Shown: positions 45,655 through 57,603, numbered from the stretch's first letter. The stretch: DNA of 64,000 nt from Dolomedes plantarius (GCA_907164885.2 OU015497.1:72148898-72212897); one strand, 5' to 3'. The notes: generated by a model from the letters alone, not told the origin. Translations and numbers: made by a program.

Positions 45655-46355
45655 ATGCACAGTTTCTTGAACACAAGTTAACAGAATGTCGAGTAAATTA
45701 GTATTTCTTTTGTAAGAAGGCTGTCTAACTGTCATATACAACAAAGTTCAAACTGAAAAGTAAAACATATCTCAAGTCAATAATACTCAGGGTGAAAACC
45801 TCACCTTAACTTTGAAAGATTTTGTCCCTTATTTGTTTAAAAAAATTACTCTTTTCAAGACAGTGAAAGTGTCTGTCTTTGAAAAACAACGGGGCACATA
45901 TTCATGTCTAATTGAAGTCTACCATTGTACAGGAATGTTACGAAAACTTTATGTTCAAAGCGAAATTATTCAGAACTGTGTACCATTTTATTTCAAAAAC
46001 TTCCCAGTTCTAGAAACTTAGAATGTTCTTCTTTAAATTTATACCAAAAGAAGAAATTGACTATCATCACTAGAATGAATTGAGGTTGATTCATATTACA
46101 AAAACGCAAGCACAGCTTGAACACAGATTAATAGAATGTATAGAGTAAATAGCATTTCTTTTGTAAGAACGCTGCCTAAGAGCCTGTCCACATAGAGTCC
46201 ATAAGCGTCAACGTTAAAGATTCCGTTGGCGCTGATTGGTTAAATAGATCATTGATTGGTATATGATTGGTTAAAAATTTTTATGTTGATGCTGACGGAT
46301 TCTATGTGAACAGGCCCTAACAGTCATCCACAACAAAGTTTAAACTTAAATGTAT
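45655..46355. repeat. Local duplication; second copy interrupted by a MITE
   Basis: Sequence at about 45655-45765 (GCACAGTTTCTTGAACACAA, TATTTCTTTTGTAAGAAGGC, then CAACAAAGTTCAAACTGAAA) recurs at about 46108-46179 plus 46318-46355. In the second copy the PIF/Harbinger-like MITE splits it at the TAA. The first copy is therefore the unoccupied site. Confidence 0.75.
46180..46317. mobile_element. PIF/Harbinger-like MITE with TAA duplication
   Basis: GAGCCTGTCCACATAGAGTC at the left and GATTCTATGTGAACAGGCCC at the right are inverted. TAA flanks both ends (46177-46179, 46318-46320). The paralogous empty site near 45735 carries a single CTAA. Confidence 0.85.
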
Positions 46356-47112
46356 ATTAAACATTTACGCTAAACATTTTACTTTAAGCATTTTGCGTCG
46401 AACTGAATTTCTATTAAATCTGGTAAAATGAGAATTTCGATGATTATTTAAAAATGAGCTTTGATGCAATTTCAAAAATTATTATTACAAATGGTTAACT
46501 TTTGAAATCACCCTTTGGATGTAAAAAGTGAGTACTTGCATTCAGAATAATATTCACTTTTTAACTTCTGTTAAATATGTTAATATACGCTACAATTTCT
46601 AAGGATAAATTATTTTAACGAACTGCATTTTATTTAATTTACTTTTTCCACAATCTCAATGTTGAATCAAAATATATGTCTGCTTCACAAAATATTCTAA
46701 ATCTAACTACATTTTCAAAGAATTTTCAAAGCCTCATTCAAACTCGAAATATTTAAGGTTTAAATAATTTATATTTTAAATAATTTGTAATATGATTATA
46801 ACATAAATGTCATGAGTTAGGCAGAAATTTTTTATTGAATTTAAATTAAATATGAGACTGAAAAAATTCATGCATCTGTCTTCAACATATATTTAAAAAA
46901 ACTAGGAGTTTCGTAAGCCTTATAAGCTTGCCTTACATATGACGCTTTTAAAATGGTTTTTTCCTCAATGACATATGGTGGTATAAGAAAACAACGGAAC
47001 ACGAGGTAGAAATTTCGAATAAATTCAAATTTTGTAGAGAGAATTCTCGTAATCCTTATAATTAACAAAACTCTTGTCCCGCGATTGTTGCCTATCAGGA
47101 TTTTGGAATTTA
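46356..47112. other. Intergenic, no recognised feature
   Basis: AT-rich sequence; no gene, terminal inverted repeat or tandem structure recognised. Confidence 0.4.
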
Positions 47113-47705
47113 GGGGGTGTCCATTAATTACGTGAGGCTTTTAGGGGGGAGAGGGAGTCGAGCCGAATCTCACCCAGTCTCACGTGCGGGAGAGTGGAGT
47201 CTCGGCAAATATCACGTAATTTTTTTCCGCAAGAAACAGTGTAAAATTGCGAGAAAACTGGGTTATATTAAGTAAAACATGTTTCTACACTAAAATATGG
47301 CTAAATCCTACATAATAGTTCCAGTAGTCACTCTTGAGACCACACATGAGTCTCCGTGGACCGAATTAGAATGAATATTCTTTTACGAATTTTAGTAGTT
47401 CCTATTTAAGTATTTTATTGTTCGATTTTCTCACTGTAATTCTAGACTACGTTCTTAGTAGTCTTAAATACTAGTCTTAACTAGTCTTAAATAAAAATAA
47501 CTAAGCAAATTATGTTTTTTTAAATAAATCCAACGCAATCAAGCACATATTAACGTATTTACACTAAAAATACGCATTTCGAAAAATCCCACGTTTGATT
47601 AGGGGGAGGAGGGGGTCGAGCCAAATCTCACGACATCTCACCAGGGGGAAGGGGAGGGGGTCGAAAAATCGCCAAAGTCGCCTCACGTAATTAATGGACG
47701 CCCCC
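47113..47705. mobile_element. PIF/Harbinger-like element, 593 bp, TTA duplication
   Basis: GGGGGTGTCCATTAATTACG at the left and CGTAATTAATGGACGCCCCC at the right are near-perfect inverted ends. TTA lies outside both (47110-47112, 47706-47708). Internal repeats of CTCACNNNGTCTCACGTG and GGGGGAGGAGGGGGTCGA type are present on both arms. No ORF. Confidence 0.8.
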
Positions 47706-47962
47706 TTATAGGTTCAAATACACAGGTGCTAAATTTGTAGTAACTAAAATTTTAATTTCATAACTCGGTTCAAACCATTTAAAAAATGAATATAATGTTG
47801 TTACTTCTTGCTTGTTGTGATGTTTAAGACTTGGCTATGATACTCCAGTTCTTGCTAAAAGAAATATCGTTGCACCAACGGTTTTTGAACAGATATTTTG
47901 CAGCAGAAAGAACTCATCCGACATGTAAGAAATTATATTGATCGGAACAGCTTTTCTTACAT

Positions 47963-48105
47963 CTCCGTGATGGTTTAGTGGTTAGGTTTGGTGGCTGGTC
48001 TAGAAGCCAAGAGATCGTGGGTTCGATTCCCACTCCAGGAAAGCGGCTGTTGCAGTGACACGGGTGGATAGAACGCTGGAAATAAATAGGAAGATGTGTG
48101 CATTG
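47963..48105 (+). mobile_element. tRNA-derived SINE head, split by a hAT element
   Basis: The A box TGGTTTAGTGG (47971-47981) and B box GGGTTCGATTCCC (48019-48031) are well formed and in tRNA spacing. The sequence continues into a SINE-like body up to the hAT insertion at 48106 and resumes at 49285. The 5' and 3' acceptor strands do not pair properly, so I do not call a functional tRNA. Confidence 0.65.
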
Positions 48106-49276
48106 CAGGGCCCGATTATGAACGCTGGGGGTCCCTGGGCAGATGCTATTTTGGGGGCCCCCTTACGAACATTTATAAAAACTAGCCGCTGCGCGACCAG
48201 CATGGTCGCTTTTATAAATTACATCCCTCTCTGTATGTACTATTTTTCAAAATTAAGATATCTACACTTTATCATTACATCAAATAAGGAATTGTTGGGT
48301 AAAAAAATTTCACTTAAAAATGGAATAAAAATTCAGCAAATACTTAAATATAGCGTGGATTACATCACTCTCTGTATGTACTATTGCTCACAATTCAGAT
48401 ATCTACACTTAATCATAACAAATAATAAATTGTTGGGAAAATGTCTTCACTTATAAAATGGAGTAAATATTCAGCATGTGCTGAAAAAAGGTGTAGAAAA
48501 TTAACTGTTACTGGCTATCGGTTGCTATGCCGGCGACGATTAAGCCTAACCTCGCTGTCATAATATACGCTCTCTCTTTCACGCCTCTCTTTTAATGAAT
48601 TACTTCTTCTTCGCTTTCTTTATTGAGACTGTTCCCAATTTTCACTTGATCGTGCAGCTTACTTTCGAGCATTCATGATTTCAGTGCGTAAATCCATGTT
48701 GACACGCGGTTGCAAATTGCGGACGGCCGCTAATGTTTACATCTGGCAGTTGCAGCCGTTGCCATTCGGGATGTAGAAATATCGTCGATTTTTGCCGCAT
48801 ACCTGCGCGTTTTATATATATATAGATAAGAACTATCCATGGACTATACTATTAGAAGGACTAGGTGCATAAACCATGCGTGTGAGGAAAAGTTGTTAAA
48901 AGTCAGGATTAAAAAAATCGTTTGATTTAAATTTTGATTCAAATAATGATTTAAACCAAACAACCCTGCATGCAAGTCCTATATTTGCTATTAGAGTGTA
49001 TGGCCAATAAGACGTAGCATTCATAAAATGTTTCACATCAAATTGAAAACGCCTTTTACCTTCTGCTGTACACCTGATACAAATTGATCGTTTAACATTT
49101 TTCCTACAGCAGAAAGCGAAATTAAAAACTTTCACTTATCTGGCACCCTATCTATTTTAGTGTTGAGAAACATTGTTAAAGATATTTTACACGTGAAAGA
49201 GGACAGTTTTGGAGCCCCCTAGCATCAGGGGGCCCTGAGCAAAGTCCCGATTTGCCCATACAATAAAAAGGCCCTG
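48106..49276. mobile_element. Non-autonomous hAT element (GGGCCC family), 1171 bp
   Basis: The left end is CAGGGCCCGATTATG and the right end AAAAAGGCCCTG. The perfect 8-bp duplication GTGCATTG lies at 48098-48105 and 49277-49284. It carries an internal ACTAG-type repeat (48181-48826). No transposase motif was seen. Confidence 0.9.
48181..48826 (+). repeat. ACTAG-type repeat with a different head, nested in the hAT element
   Basis: It starts ACTAGCCGCTGCGCGACCAG and ends GTTTTATATATATATAGAT, the same terminal pattern as the ACTAGCTGAATACCC family, but the body differs. A unit of about 139 bp (TTACATCCCTCTCTGTATGT ... ATATCTACACTT ... TTGTTGGG) is duplicated in tandem at 48218-48485. Confidence 0.65.
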
Positions 49277-49302
49277 GTGCATTGGACAATCTGAAACTCG
49301 GT

Positions 49303-49650
49303 TTTCGGGCCTAGTGGTAGCGCGTTGGGTTTGAAACTAGGGATGCTCGGTTCGAACCTCGACGAACGCCATTATATACCTTACAGTGTCGGCAGGATAT
49401 GGACACGTTAAATCCGTTGACCGGAAAGTCCTTCTATGAGGTCAGAGAGAGTGGGAAACAGTATGATCCCACCCATGTTGTCGTCAACTAGGCGTACTCG
49501 GTGAAAATTGAGGTAGAACCAGTGGGTGGCGTTGGGTCTACACTATTCTGCCTATGCGATGCCCCCGTTGAAATACGACCAAAGATTCTCGCGGATTACG
49601 TATGATTGTCTATATTGACGAGTGTCCTGCAGTGGCAAACAACACAATCC
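49303..49650 (+). mobile_element. tRNA-derived SINE
   Basis: The A-box-like GGGCCTAGTGGTAGCGCG (49307-49324) and B box GGTTCGAACC (49349-49358) head a body containing GAGGTCAGAGAGAGTGGGAA. The same segment is found in the minus-strand SINE at 45228-45480. The right limit is approximate. Confidence 0.65.
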
Positions 49651-51165
49651 TGAAGTTAAGTCGCAAACAATAGAGGTAAAATTGCGTACATAAATGCCAT
49701 ATTTGTATGCAGTCGATACCTGAAATTAGACGGAAAGGGAATTAAAAAAGTTTTGTTTATTAGTTACCGAGTTAAAAGTATTTTTAATTGTATTTCTTTG
49801 GGTAATTTATCATTCAAATGAAAGACGGCGGGCTAAATATTTCAAATTTTTTAACTTCCAGATGCCGTCTGAACCGATTCTGACCTATAGTAGTAGTGGT
49901 CTATATCCATTAATATTAAATATTGTGCATATTTTTTTTTTAAAATTAGAGTGCTTATAAACGAAGAAACAGGGCCAGTAGTGCCAGTCATGTCTATTTA
50001 GATTTCTTAAGAAGGGAAAAAACTTAATTGTTCTCCAAAATTTCACTGTCAAATTTTGTCAGGATAGCAAAACTTATCCACCATTACTAACACACGAGAG
50101 AGCAAACTAAGATAATATTTAAGCAATTTACATTTATGCTCCATAATAAAATAGCATTTGAATGGTCATCAGAAATAAAAGTTATAAATATTCGAATACA
50201 GACTGATCCGCGGACCTTCCTCTGTTGTTATGTTTAGATGCTCTGTTGTTATGTTTAGCTTTTGAAATGTCATAAACAAGTTGATCATAAAAAAACTTAA
50301 AACATTAAGAAATTGCTTTCAAATAATTAATTTTATATATTTTTGCATTTTTATTTTTAAAAACTGACAAATGGAATTCATTCGTCCCCAATGTTTCATA
50401 CATCATTTGAATTGCCAATAAAAGATATTTAATCTTATTTTTGGAATAAAAACTTCATAATGGAAATAAAACATTTTTCATTTTTCATGCGTATTACTTT
50501 ATAAAAAAAAAAGAGGAAAAAAATCGCAACAAAGAACGCGGGAAAAAATAAATTTTAACTCCCCTCTTATCGTATCAGCGAGGCACGTAATATAAAATTT
50601 CATCCCTTTTCCAAATCACATTCAGTCTAAATGGTTGCAGGTAGCGGATTTGTCTCACAAATGTAATCACCGAGGGTCGGCCATTTTCTCATTACCACCC
50701 TGAATATTGCATTCCCTGTTTCAGGGAATGGGGAACGGGTGAAAGCACCCTTGTAAACGCATTACAGGCTGAACATCGTTCGCGGGAGGTTTGCCATAAT
50801 AGCTAGGTGAGCGCTTTTATTGAAATAAGCTGCTTTGTGGCCGACGGTAATTTTCATTTTGAAATGAAAATGGAATAAAACGTGCAAATTTTTAAACATG
50901 AAACAGAAGTTTCCTTAGTTTAATGACTTTGGAGAGATTAAAATATATATATAGATATATATGTTCTTGAATATGTATTATAAAGCAACACGTACTAATA
51001 TGTTTTTGCCCTTTATGTGTTCGAGAACATTATTTTAAATAATATAGGAATATAATCTTTTATTCCAATAAAGACTTTAGTACGCTCAAAAAGGAAGTTT
51101 TTCCACGGGGAGGAAAAACATATTCGTTTGCTTTTTTTGTTTTCTAACCAACATTTTAACTTTAA
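49651..51165. other. Intergenic, no recognised gene
   Basis: A GC-richer segment at about 50580-50860 contains two perfect short palindromes, ATTCCCTGTTTCAGGGAAT (50712-50730) and TTTTCATTTTGAAATGAAAA (about 50850-50869). Neither was assigned. Confidence 0.4.
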
Positions 51166-53435
51166 GGTATCCGACTACGTTCGGAGCTCTTTTTTTAAAA
51201 AACTGTACTTTCAAAAATTTCTATCTTATTTTTCGAAGGAATGTAAAAATAAAATAAACAAATCAAACTAACAAAATAATTAAAAAGCGAGCATAGACTG
51301 CCAAACAAGTTAACTTAAAACCTACCCTAGCAATGAAAACATAACACTTTTCAATAAACAATCGGGCAGTTGCTTCGTATCCTTATATTGAAAATGGACA
51401 AATATAACTAAAAATAAATAAACCAACAGAGCTAGATAATTATAAGAAGAATGCAGACAAAATACAAACAGAAATCAAGCACTCAGGGCTCCACGCACCA
51501 GAGGCAAGATTCTGTAGTAGTGCAGGAACTGAACCAGAAATCGAGGTAACCGACTGGTCTCGTCATCAGGGAGCCTAACCAAATCCGTTACCTCAAGGGG
51601 AACTTTCTGAATAGGATGCAGGTATAACCAAAAGACATCCCAAGGCCCCGAGATCCCCATTGAAATATTTAGTCGAAAGAAAATGAAAAGGCAGATACAA
51701 CTTACAGTAAGGGATCAACGCACCATACGTGCAAATACACATACAATCCTAATGAAAAGCCAAAGATGCATACATACCCTAATTCCGTAGGTTACGGTTA
51801 TGGCGAAACAGCAGTCAATTTTACCCTAGTAGTTACGTCACTGTAACAAAACCACAGCGCCACATCCCATTGAAGTTTAAACAAAGTAAACAGAAACCCT
51901 ATCCTAAACGTCTTTAAAAAATACCTGAGTCTATTTATTTTTAGTTATATTTTTTCGAAGGAATATAACACTAAAACTCGAAAATGATGAAAAAATAGAC
52001 ATTAACTGTAGAAGTGAAAATGGTATAATTCCCCACGGTGTGTGGCCAATAAAGAATGTATTATAAAGGATGCAGAGGCAGGGGTAAATACAGGATTGTA
52101 AACCAATAAAAAATAGAATAATAGCTGTCGGTGTGGCCAGTGATAGCGATCTGAAGTCTAAATTTTACAAGATGGATGGTCGTTATTTTATCGCCCACAG
52201 TAAAAACGTCAGATGAGAAGGGTCAAAGTTGTTTTGCAAAATAAAATTATGTTGGGGGAGGTACTTCATAGACTATGGACAGAGGCGACAGAGGTGGTGT
52301 AATAAAGAACCAATTGGGGTAGGAACCACTGAATGAAAAACAGCCCACTGCCCAATGAAAGTGAGGGGCGTGCCAGAATGCCCCCCCCCTGTAAACGGAC
52401 AACAGCTCCGCTAAGGACGGAAGGAATTGGAAAAGAAGGAGACGGATTTTAGATTGGGTTCCTGAGAGTTAGATGTTAGACACTCTCGTCTGCCCCAGAG
52501 CCTTGGAGAAGTGCGAATATCCCGCCAAGGTGTTTCTACACTGGAGATGATACTGGGTCCCGAGTCGCCGATGCTACGATCATCGCTGCATACATCCGTT
52601 ATAGTAAGTGCCTCCCCAATAGACTCTAAAAATCATATTTGACTATATAGTTTGCCTCTGCTTCTGGGTTCTCTATGTCAAAATTGTTAATATGAAACGG
52701 ATTGTTATATTAATAGCTCTGACAAGTTAATTGAAATTTGGGTTATCAAATAAATGTATGTTTAAGGTCAATGCGTTGTATTCCTTACTTGTTCCAACCC
52801 ATGCATGCATCCATTGTTTCTAGGTAATTAATACCTACATTAACCATGCAAATTTTTACGAAATTTAGGAAATTGTGTCGAAATTTAGCAAAGTTTTACA
52901 AAAACGGCTCGAGCACTTTAAAAAAAAGAAAAAAAAGCATATATCATTAACTTCTTTTGTCATATGTACGTAAGTACCTTGTAAGTGTAATGAACTACAA
53001 GCTAATTGATATCTCACAATCAAAAAAAAAATACAGGTCATTATATGCAATTACATGTAAAATTTTAGTAATTTTCCATGAGATTTTTTATATATGCAAC
53101 TATAAATCAACAAATAATATACCTAGAACCAAACCTGTGTAGTCTATTACATTCTTAGTATTGTGAAAAATTTCATAGACATCATATCATGATTAGATTT
53201 TGAGTTATCACAACAGTCGTTTACATTTTTGATGAAAAATAAGTTCTCCAGAAAACACGATTAAAGTTTTCAACTTGTATTGAAATTCATTGCTGCTGCT
53301 AATTTCATTTCTAATGATCGTATCGAAAAAAAAAGCAGATTTAGAAACATAAATTTGCAATCTTAAAAGAAAAAAGGAATAAAAACAATTTCGAAACTTT
53401 CGACAAAATCGATGTTTTAAACGTAGTCGGATATC
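51166..53435. mobile_element. 2.27-kb element with inverted ends and TAA duplication, no known coding region
   Basis: GGTATCCGACTACGTT at the left and AACGTAGTCGGATATC at the right form an inverted pair with one mismatch. TAA flanks both (51163-51165, 53436-53438). The interior has two TTTTTCGAAGGAAT motifs (about 51230 and 51953), GC-richer segments (51470-51660 and 52240-52620) and a 61-codon minus-strand frame (51475-51660) of unknown nature. The TAA duplication suggests a PIF/Harbinger-like mobiliser; the ends are short and this is inference. Confidence 0.55.
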
Positions 53436-53438
53436 TAA

Positions 53439-54414
53439 GTTGTAAACTTGAAATAAAAAGATTTTAAACTTGATTCTAAACTTGATTTTACTGAAGCAAT
53501 TTTATAATGCTTATAAAAGCTTAAAGTCTTGGTTTTAAAAAAATATTACTTTTTAACATGTACGCTATCTCGTTAAACAAGACGATATTTAAAATATCTT
53601 TTATTTTAAACTTGAAATTGAAGTACGTTTAATTAAGACAGAAAAATTGTTTTTGCTCAGAAGAAGTTATGTGTGTTTTTGTTAAATTGTTTTTCTTTTA
53701 CTTTACCTTTAGGGCAACACTCCCAGTATAGAGAAAGTGTTGCTTTTGCTTATTTAAGTAGTGGGTGATGGGTAGGTCTTTTGACCAGGATCGCATGACT
53801 TTTGACCACAGAGAGTTTATTTTCTTGTTGAAGTCTTATATTCTTGTTTATTTTCTTGTTGTCTCGTCTTATAAGATTAGATAAAAGAGTTCTCGATTCT
53901 AATAGTTTCTTCTTTTGCGTTTTAAAAGTATAAAAGAAGCTAATTTACCATTAATGAAAAGCTGCAGCAACAGACCTTCAACCTTTCAACTGAAATAGCT
54001 TCTGCTTACACTAAGCACGTTTTTCAGACTTTGAAGAACTAAAACAACAAAGGTCTTTGGTATACTTGAGGGGATTGTTTGTTTGGTCTGTGGTCTTTGA
54101 TAAGCGAAAAAATACAAACGCGCAACTTGCGCGGTTTAGTAACATGCTTTTGTTGTTGTTGTAGGAACAACAGTAAATACCTTAATTTTTTTTCAGTTGT
54201 TCGTGAATTGTTCACTTATATATCCATAAAAGAGAGTACAAAAGGCATTTTTAATTCTATAACAATTCTGTTAATTAACCTTTTCCTTTACCGGGTGGGA
54301 TAGCATGTATCCCAATATTACGGGCCCAAGAATGAATTTATATATATATGTGATAATAATCACATTTGGAAAATTTTAGCACAAGGGAATTGATGCTCAC
54401 AACTTATCGGAGAT
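53439..54414 (+). other. Leader region before the Gypsy fragment, possibly LTR-derived
   Basis: This region contains TATAAAAG-like boxes (about 53928) and an imperfect hairpin GCAACACT...AGTGTTGC (53713-53746). I could not pair it with a second LTR, so the LTR origin is only a guess. Confidence 0.3.
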
Positions 54415-54481
54415 GATCATTAAGCAGGCATGTGAAGTATCTGAACTCAATAACATCCCCAGAGATGAGTGTTCGAAGTTC
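54415..54481 (+). repeat. Gypsy leader, left arm of a large inverted repeat
   Basis: About 67 bp starting GATCATTAAGCAGGCATGTG recurs inverted at 56747-56813. The arms match perfectly up to GTTCGAAGTT and then diverge. Confidence 0.9.
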
Positions 54482-56073
54482 GTGAGCACTGCGAAAACTC
54501 TCCTACTCAAGAATTATCACAATTAGGGACTATGGAGGAAGAAAATTTTAAGTGTCCATTATTTGTGCCCGATGGTGAAATTGAAATTGAGGACTGGCTG
54601 AAGTATTTTACAAGAAAATGCAACGAATTAAATCTGAGTGACGAGAAGAAACTTTCTAAATTTCCGGATTATTTAGGACCTGCAGCATTGAACTTTTTTA
54701 TTTCTGCGTGTATCGACTTACAGTCATGGAGGGATGTGCAAAACAAGTTCATCGATCAATACACGTGCGGTAAGAGTTACACTTTTGACAACTTTATAAA
54801 GATAACATACTCTGCGTGTGGAGATATTAATTCCTACTACAAATCGAAGACTGAAGCCGCCTCAAAGCTTAAACTTTCCGAGGAACTTACGGTGCAATCT
54901 CTAAACGGGGGACTGCCTCCACATTTCCGAAGCATTCTCGTATCCCACGATCTTGAAACGACGTCCGAATGGATAACAGTAGCAAGAAGAGTGTTTGCCG
55001 ATGTTCCCCAAGGTGCTTCAACGAGCCGAGATGTTATAAATCCATCACGACCCATAAACTCAACACGACCTTACGCTCCCAGGATCCCATTTCAACCTCC
55101 CGTGCCAAGGGAATTTGCTCCTCGCTACCCGCAGTATCAGCGATCCCAATTCTACCCAGCGATGCACTATCAAACCACAAGACCTCCGATGAGACGAGAT
55201 AATTTCCAAAATCGCCGATGACCTTACTTCAAAGTGAAAATCATCTTAAATGAACAATTAATTACAGGACTAATTGACACGGGATCCACAATTAATGTAA
55301 TCCCTTATCATTTATTGCAGAATCTCTGCGAAACTACCATAATATCAAGCGCCGAAGAAAGACTCCCTAAGGTAAAAACGTTAAAAGGTGTTGTTGAGGT
55401 AAGAAAAATTGTCCTCTTGAAAATAAACATTTCTAAGATTACAAAATTTATCGAGTTTTATGTGATTGAATCTAATTTAAACTATGCATTATTATCAACA
55501 GAATTTGTGAATCAGTTCAAATTAAATCTAGATTTTAATACCCTTCAAGTTTATCAATTTAATAGAAATGTAACCTCAAACGAAGTGTTAACCTATATAG
55601 ATAATAACTTTGCATGCTTGATTTATGATTCTAATTTCAGTGAATGTAAAAAAGGAAATTTTAAAGAAAGTGTATATAATGTTGAATGTAATGAATATAA
55701 TTTTGAGTTTCATGATGATACCGAAAAAATACAATTAAGTGAGTTGTTAGAGGAATATAATAATGTGTTTGCAAAATCTAAATATGATGTTGGTTGCATT
55801 CGACTGGAACCCCAAAGAGTTATTCTAACGTCCGAACTACCTATCTCATTACGTCCGTATAGAGCATCTCCTGAAGATAATGCAGAGATAAAGAAAAAAA
55901 TTGATGAACTTCTAGCCGCTGACTTAATAAAACCCTCCTGTAGCCCTTTTTCATTTCCTATTACCTTGGCATATAAACGTGATGAAAATTCAAAAACTAG
56001 ATTATGCATTGATTATAGACAACTTAACAAAATAACCAAAGCAGATTCTGAACCGATTCCCACAATTGATACG
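54415..56073 (+). pseudogene. Ty3/Gypsy gag-pol fragment, truncated in reverse transcriptase
   Basis: A gag-like ORF (54469-55221) contains EEENFKCPLFVPDGEIEIED, DWLKYF and a capsid-like region; no zinc knuckle is visible. After one in-frame TGA (55219-55221) the same frame continues as pol. The protease motif GLIDTGSTINVIP has its DTG at 55276-55284. The reverse-transcriptase N-terminus has LLAADLIKPSCSPFSFPITL (about 55906-55965) and LCIDYRQLNKITKAD (about 56002-56046), then PIPTID. Homology stops at about 56073, before the catalytic Asp-Asp motif; RNase H and integrase are absent. The long open frames suggest a fairly recent copy cut by rearrangement. Confidence 0.85.
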
Positions 56074-56813
56074 CACAACTTATCGGAGATATGCAGTCGG
56101 CACGAGGGTGTTGATCATACAGTAAATCGCTGCGCACGAATTGGAGAGATGCGGTCGGGCGTAGTGTTGATCCAGGGAAGCACTTGCGAAATTTAGGAGA
56201 TAAACACATGGAGCCAGAGAATAGAAGAGGAACACACATTTCCGACGATATCCAGGAAATCACCTTTATTCAATTAGGAAGCATCGCGAAGGCTGCAGCG
56301 GCCACATGACTTGTCCGGCGTCCATGCCAGGACGGGACGTAAAAACAGCAGTGCTTACATTGGAGAGTTAAGAGAAAAGCGTTGTAACCACCGGACTGTG
56401 GACAGTAGGTCCGACAGCAACAAGAGTTAGAAACGAAGAGCGAGAAAAGTCTTCTGTTCATGCAATAAATGGGTGTTTTGCGATATTTACGCCAGAGGGC
56501 CTAAACTACTTAATTTTTAATTGGGCGACTTTAGATTCGTGGAGTTCACGTGTCCACTTAAGTTTATCGGGGACTTTATTGCTAGATCCCGCGCTTGTTA
56601 GAGCTGTGAGCTGTTGACCTGGGCGTAGGATAAGTGGCCATAAAGTTCTTGCAAAGTGGGGTTTTGACGTTAAAAAAGACATAACTCTAGAGTGATTCGA
56701 GGACTCTTCAGGAATTTTGACACTATACTGACATTCGGAATCTCATAAACTTCGAACACTCATCTCTGGGGATGTTATTGAGTTCAGATACTTCACATGC
56801 CTGCTTAATGATC
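56074..56813 (-). mobile_element. Inverted Gypsy-leader segment and unknown LTR-like sequence
   Basis: At 56074-56090 a 17-bp sequence CACAACTTATCGGAGAT repeats the one at 54398-54414. The right end (56747-56813) is the inverted copy of the leader arm at 54415-54481. The sequence between is GC-richer and contains AATAAA on both strands; its origin is not clear. It may be the 5' portion of a related element in the opposite direction. Confidence 0.55.
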
Positions 56814-56842
56814 TGCAGGGCTAATATAAATTACTTACTTTA

Positions 56843-57603
56843 CTGTCCGACCACGGAAGCTAGGTCCCTGGAAGCTGTTACGCATGCGCGAGAAAAGCTA
56901 GTCTACTTAGAAAATAGGGGAAAACGTCATATTTTCGGATGTGTTTGTTTGTGAAATACGGAATGTATTTCAGACTGCTTTTTGTCCGCAATTTTAAAGT
57001 TATTTTTTAAAACTTTATTTTTGATCGAATATGTGAATAATAATTTCAAAATAATAAAAAGAAATAAGCAAATCTATTTAAAAAATAGGAGTTTTATAGG
57101 AGTGGATATTTTCGGATTACATCACAATCAAAATTATCTAAAGCTACGTTTTCGGTGGTTCTTTTTTTCTGAAGTTTCCTCGGAGATTCAAATTTTGGAG
57201 TTTCTTCACCCTTTGCTTCTCTGCGTATTCTTTTGATATTGGACATTGATATCCCGGTCATTTCACTAGCTCTCTTTAGGGATTGCGAAAGTGGAACAAT
57301 AACACTTCCTTCTAGTGCTTCTTTATCACACAATTTAATTATATTGTGTATTATACGGTTACAATCACTACGGAACGGCTTATTCCGAGCAGTTGTGTTG
57401 GGTAAAGGATCCATTAATTTTAATATAATAATCAAAATAACAGACGAGGAAAAAGCAAGCAAGCGCAGTTAGTAACCGATTCTAAAGAATGTCGAGAGAC
57501 TACGAGACTTTTCCCCCTCCTTGCTCAGCAGCCTTACCTACAGCGTGAATAGAATCGTCTTGGCACTATGCCAACCGTGGTTCTTCGTACTGTGGTCGGA
57601 CTG
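56843..57603 (-). mobile_element. TA-flanked DNA transposon, 761 bp, with an N-terminal transposase-like ORF
   Basis: CTGTCCGACCACGG at the left and CTGTGGTCGGACTG at the right are inverted, with TA outside both. It is probably a deletion derivative of a Tc1/mariner (IS630-like) element, with its coding remnant on the minus strand (57094-57414). Confidence 0.7.
57094..57414 (-). pseudogene. N-terminal fragment of an arthropod IS630-like transposase
   Basis: The frame starts with ATG at 57412-57414 and encodes 106 residues. It contains LSQSLKRASEMTGISMSNIK (a helix-turn-helix-like segment), RIRREAKGEE, a basic stretch and NVALDNFDCDVIRK. This order (helix-turn-helix, R-x-x-[KR]EGK-type linker, then LDxFDxxxIRR) is one I associate with a repeated arthropod transposase N-terminus. 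The DDE part is missing, consistent with an internally deleted element. Confidence 0.55.

Noticed and set aside
47963..48040. Plus-strand tRNA gene
   Set aside because: A and B boxes are well formed, but the acceptor stem is mismatched and a SINE-like body follows.
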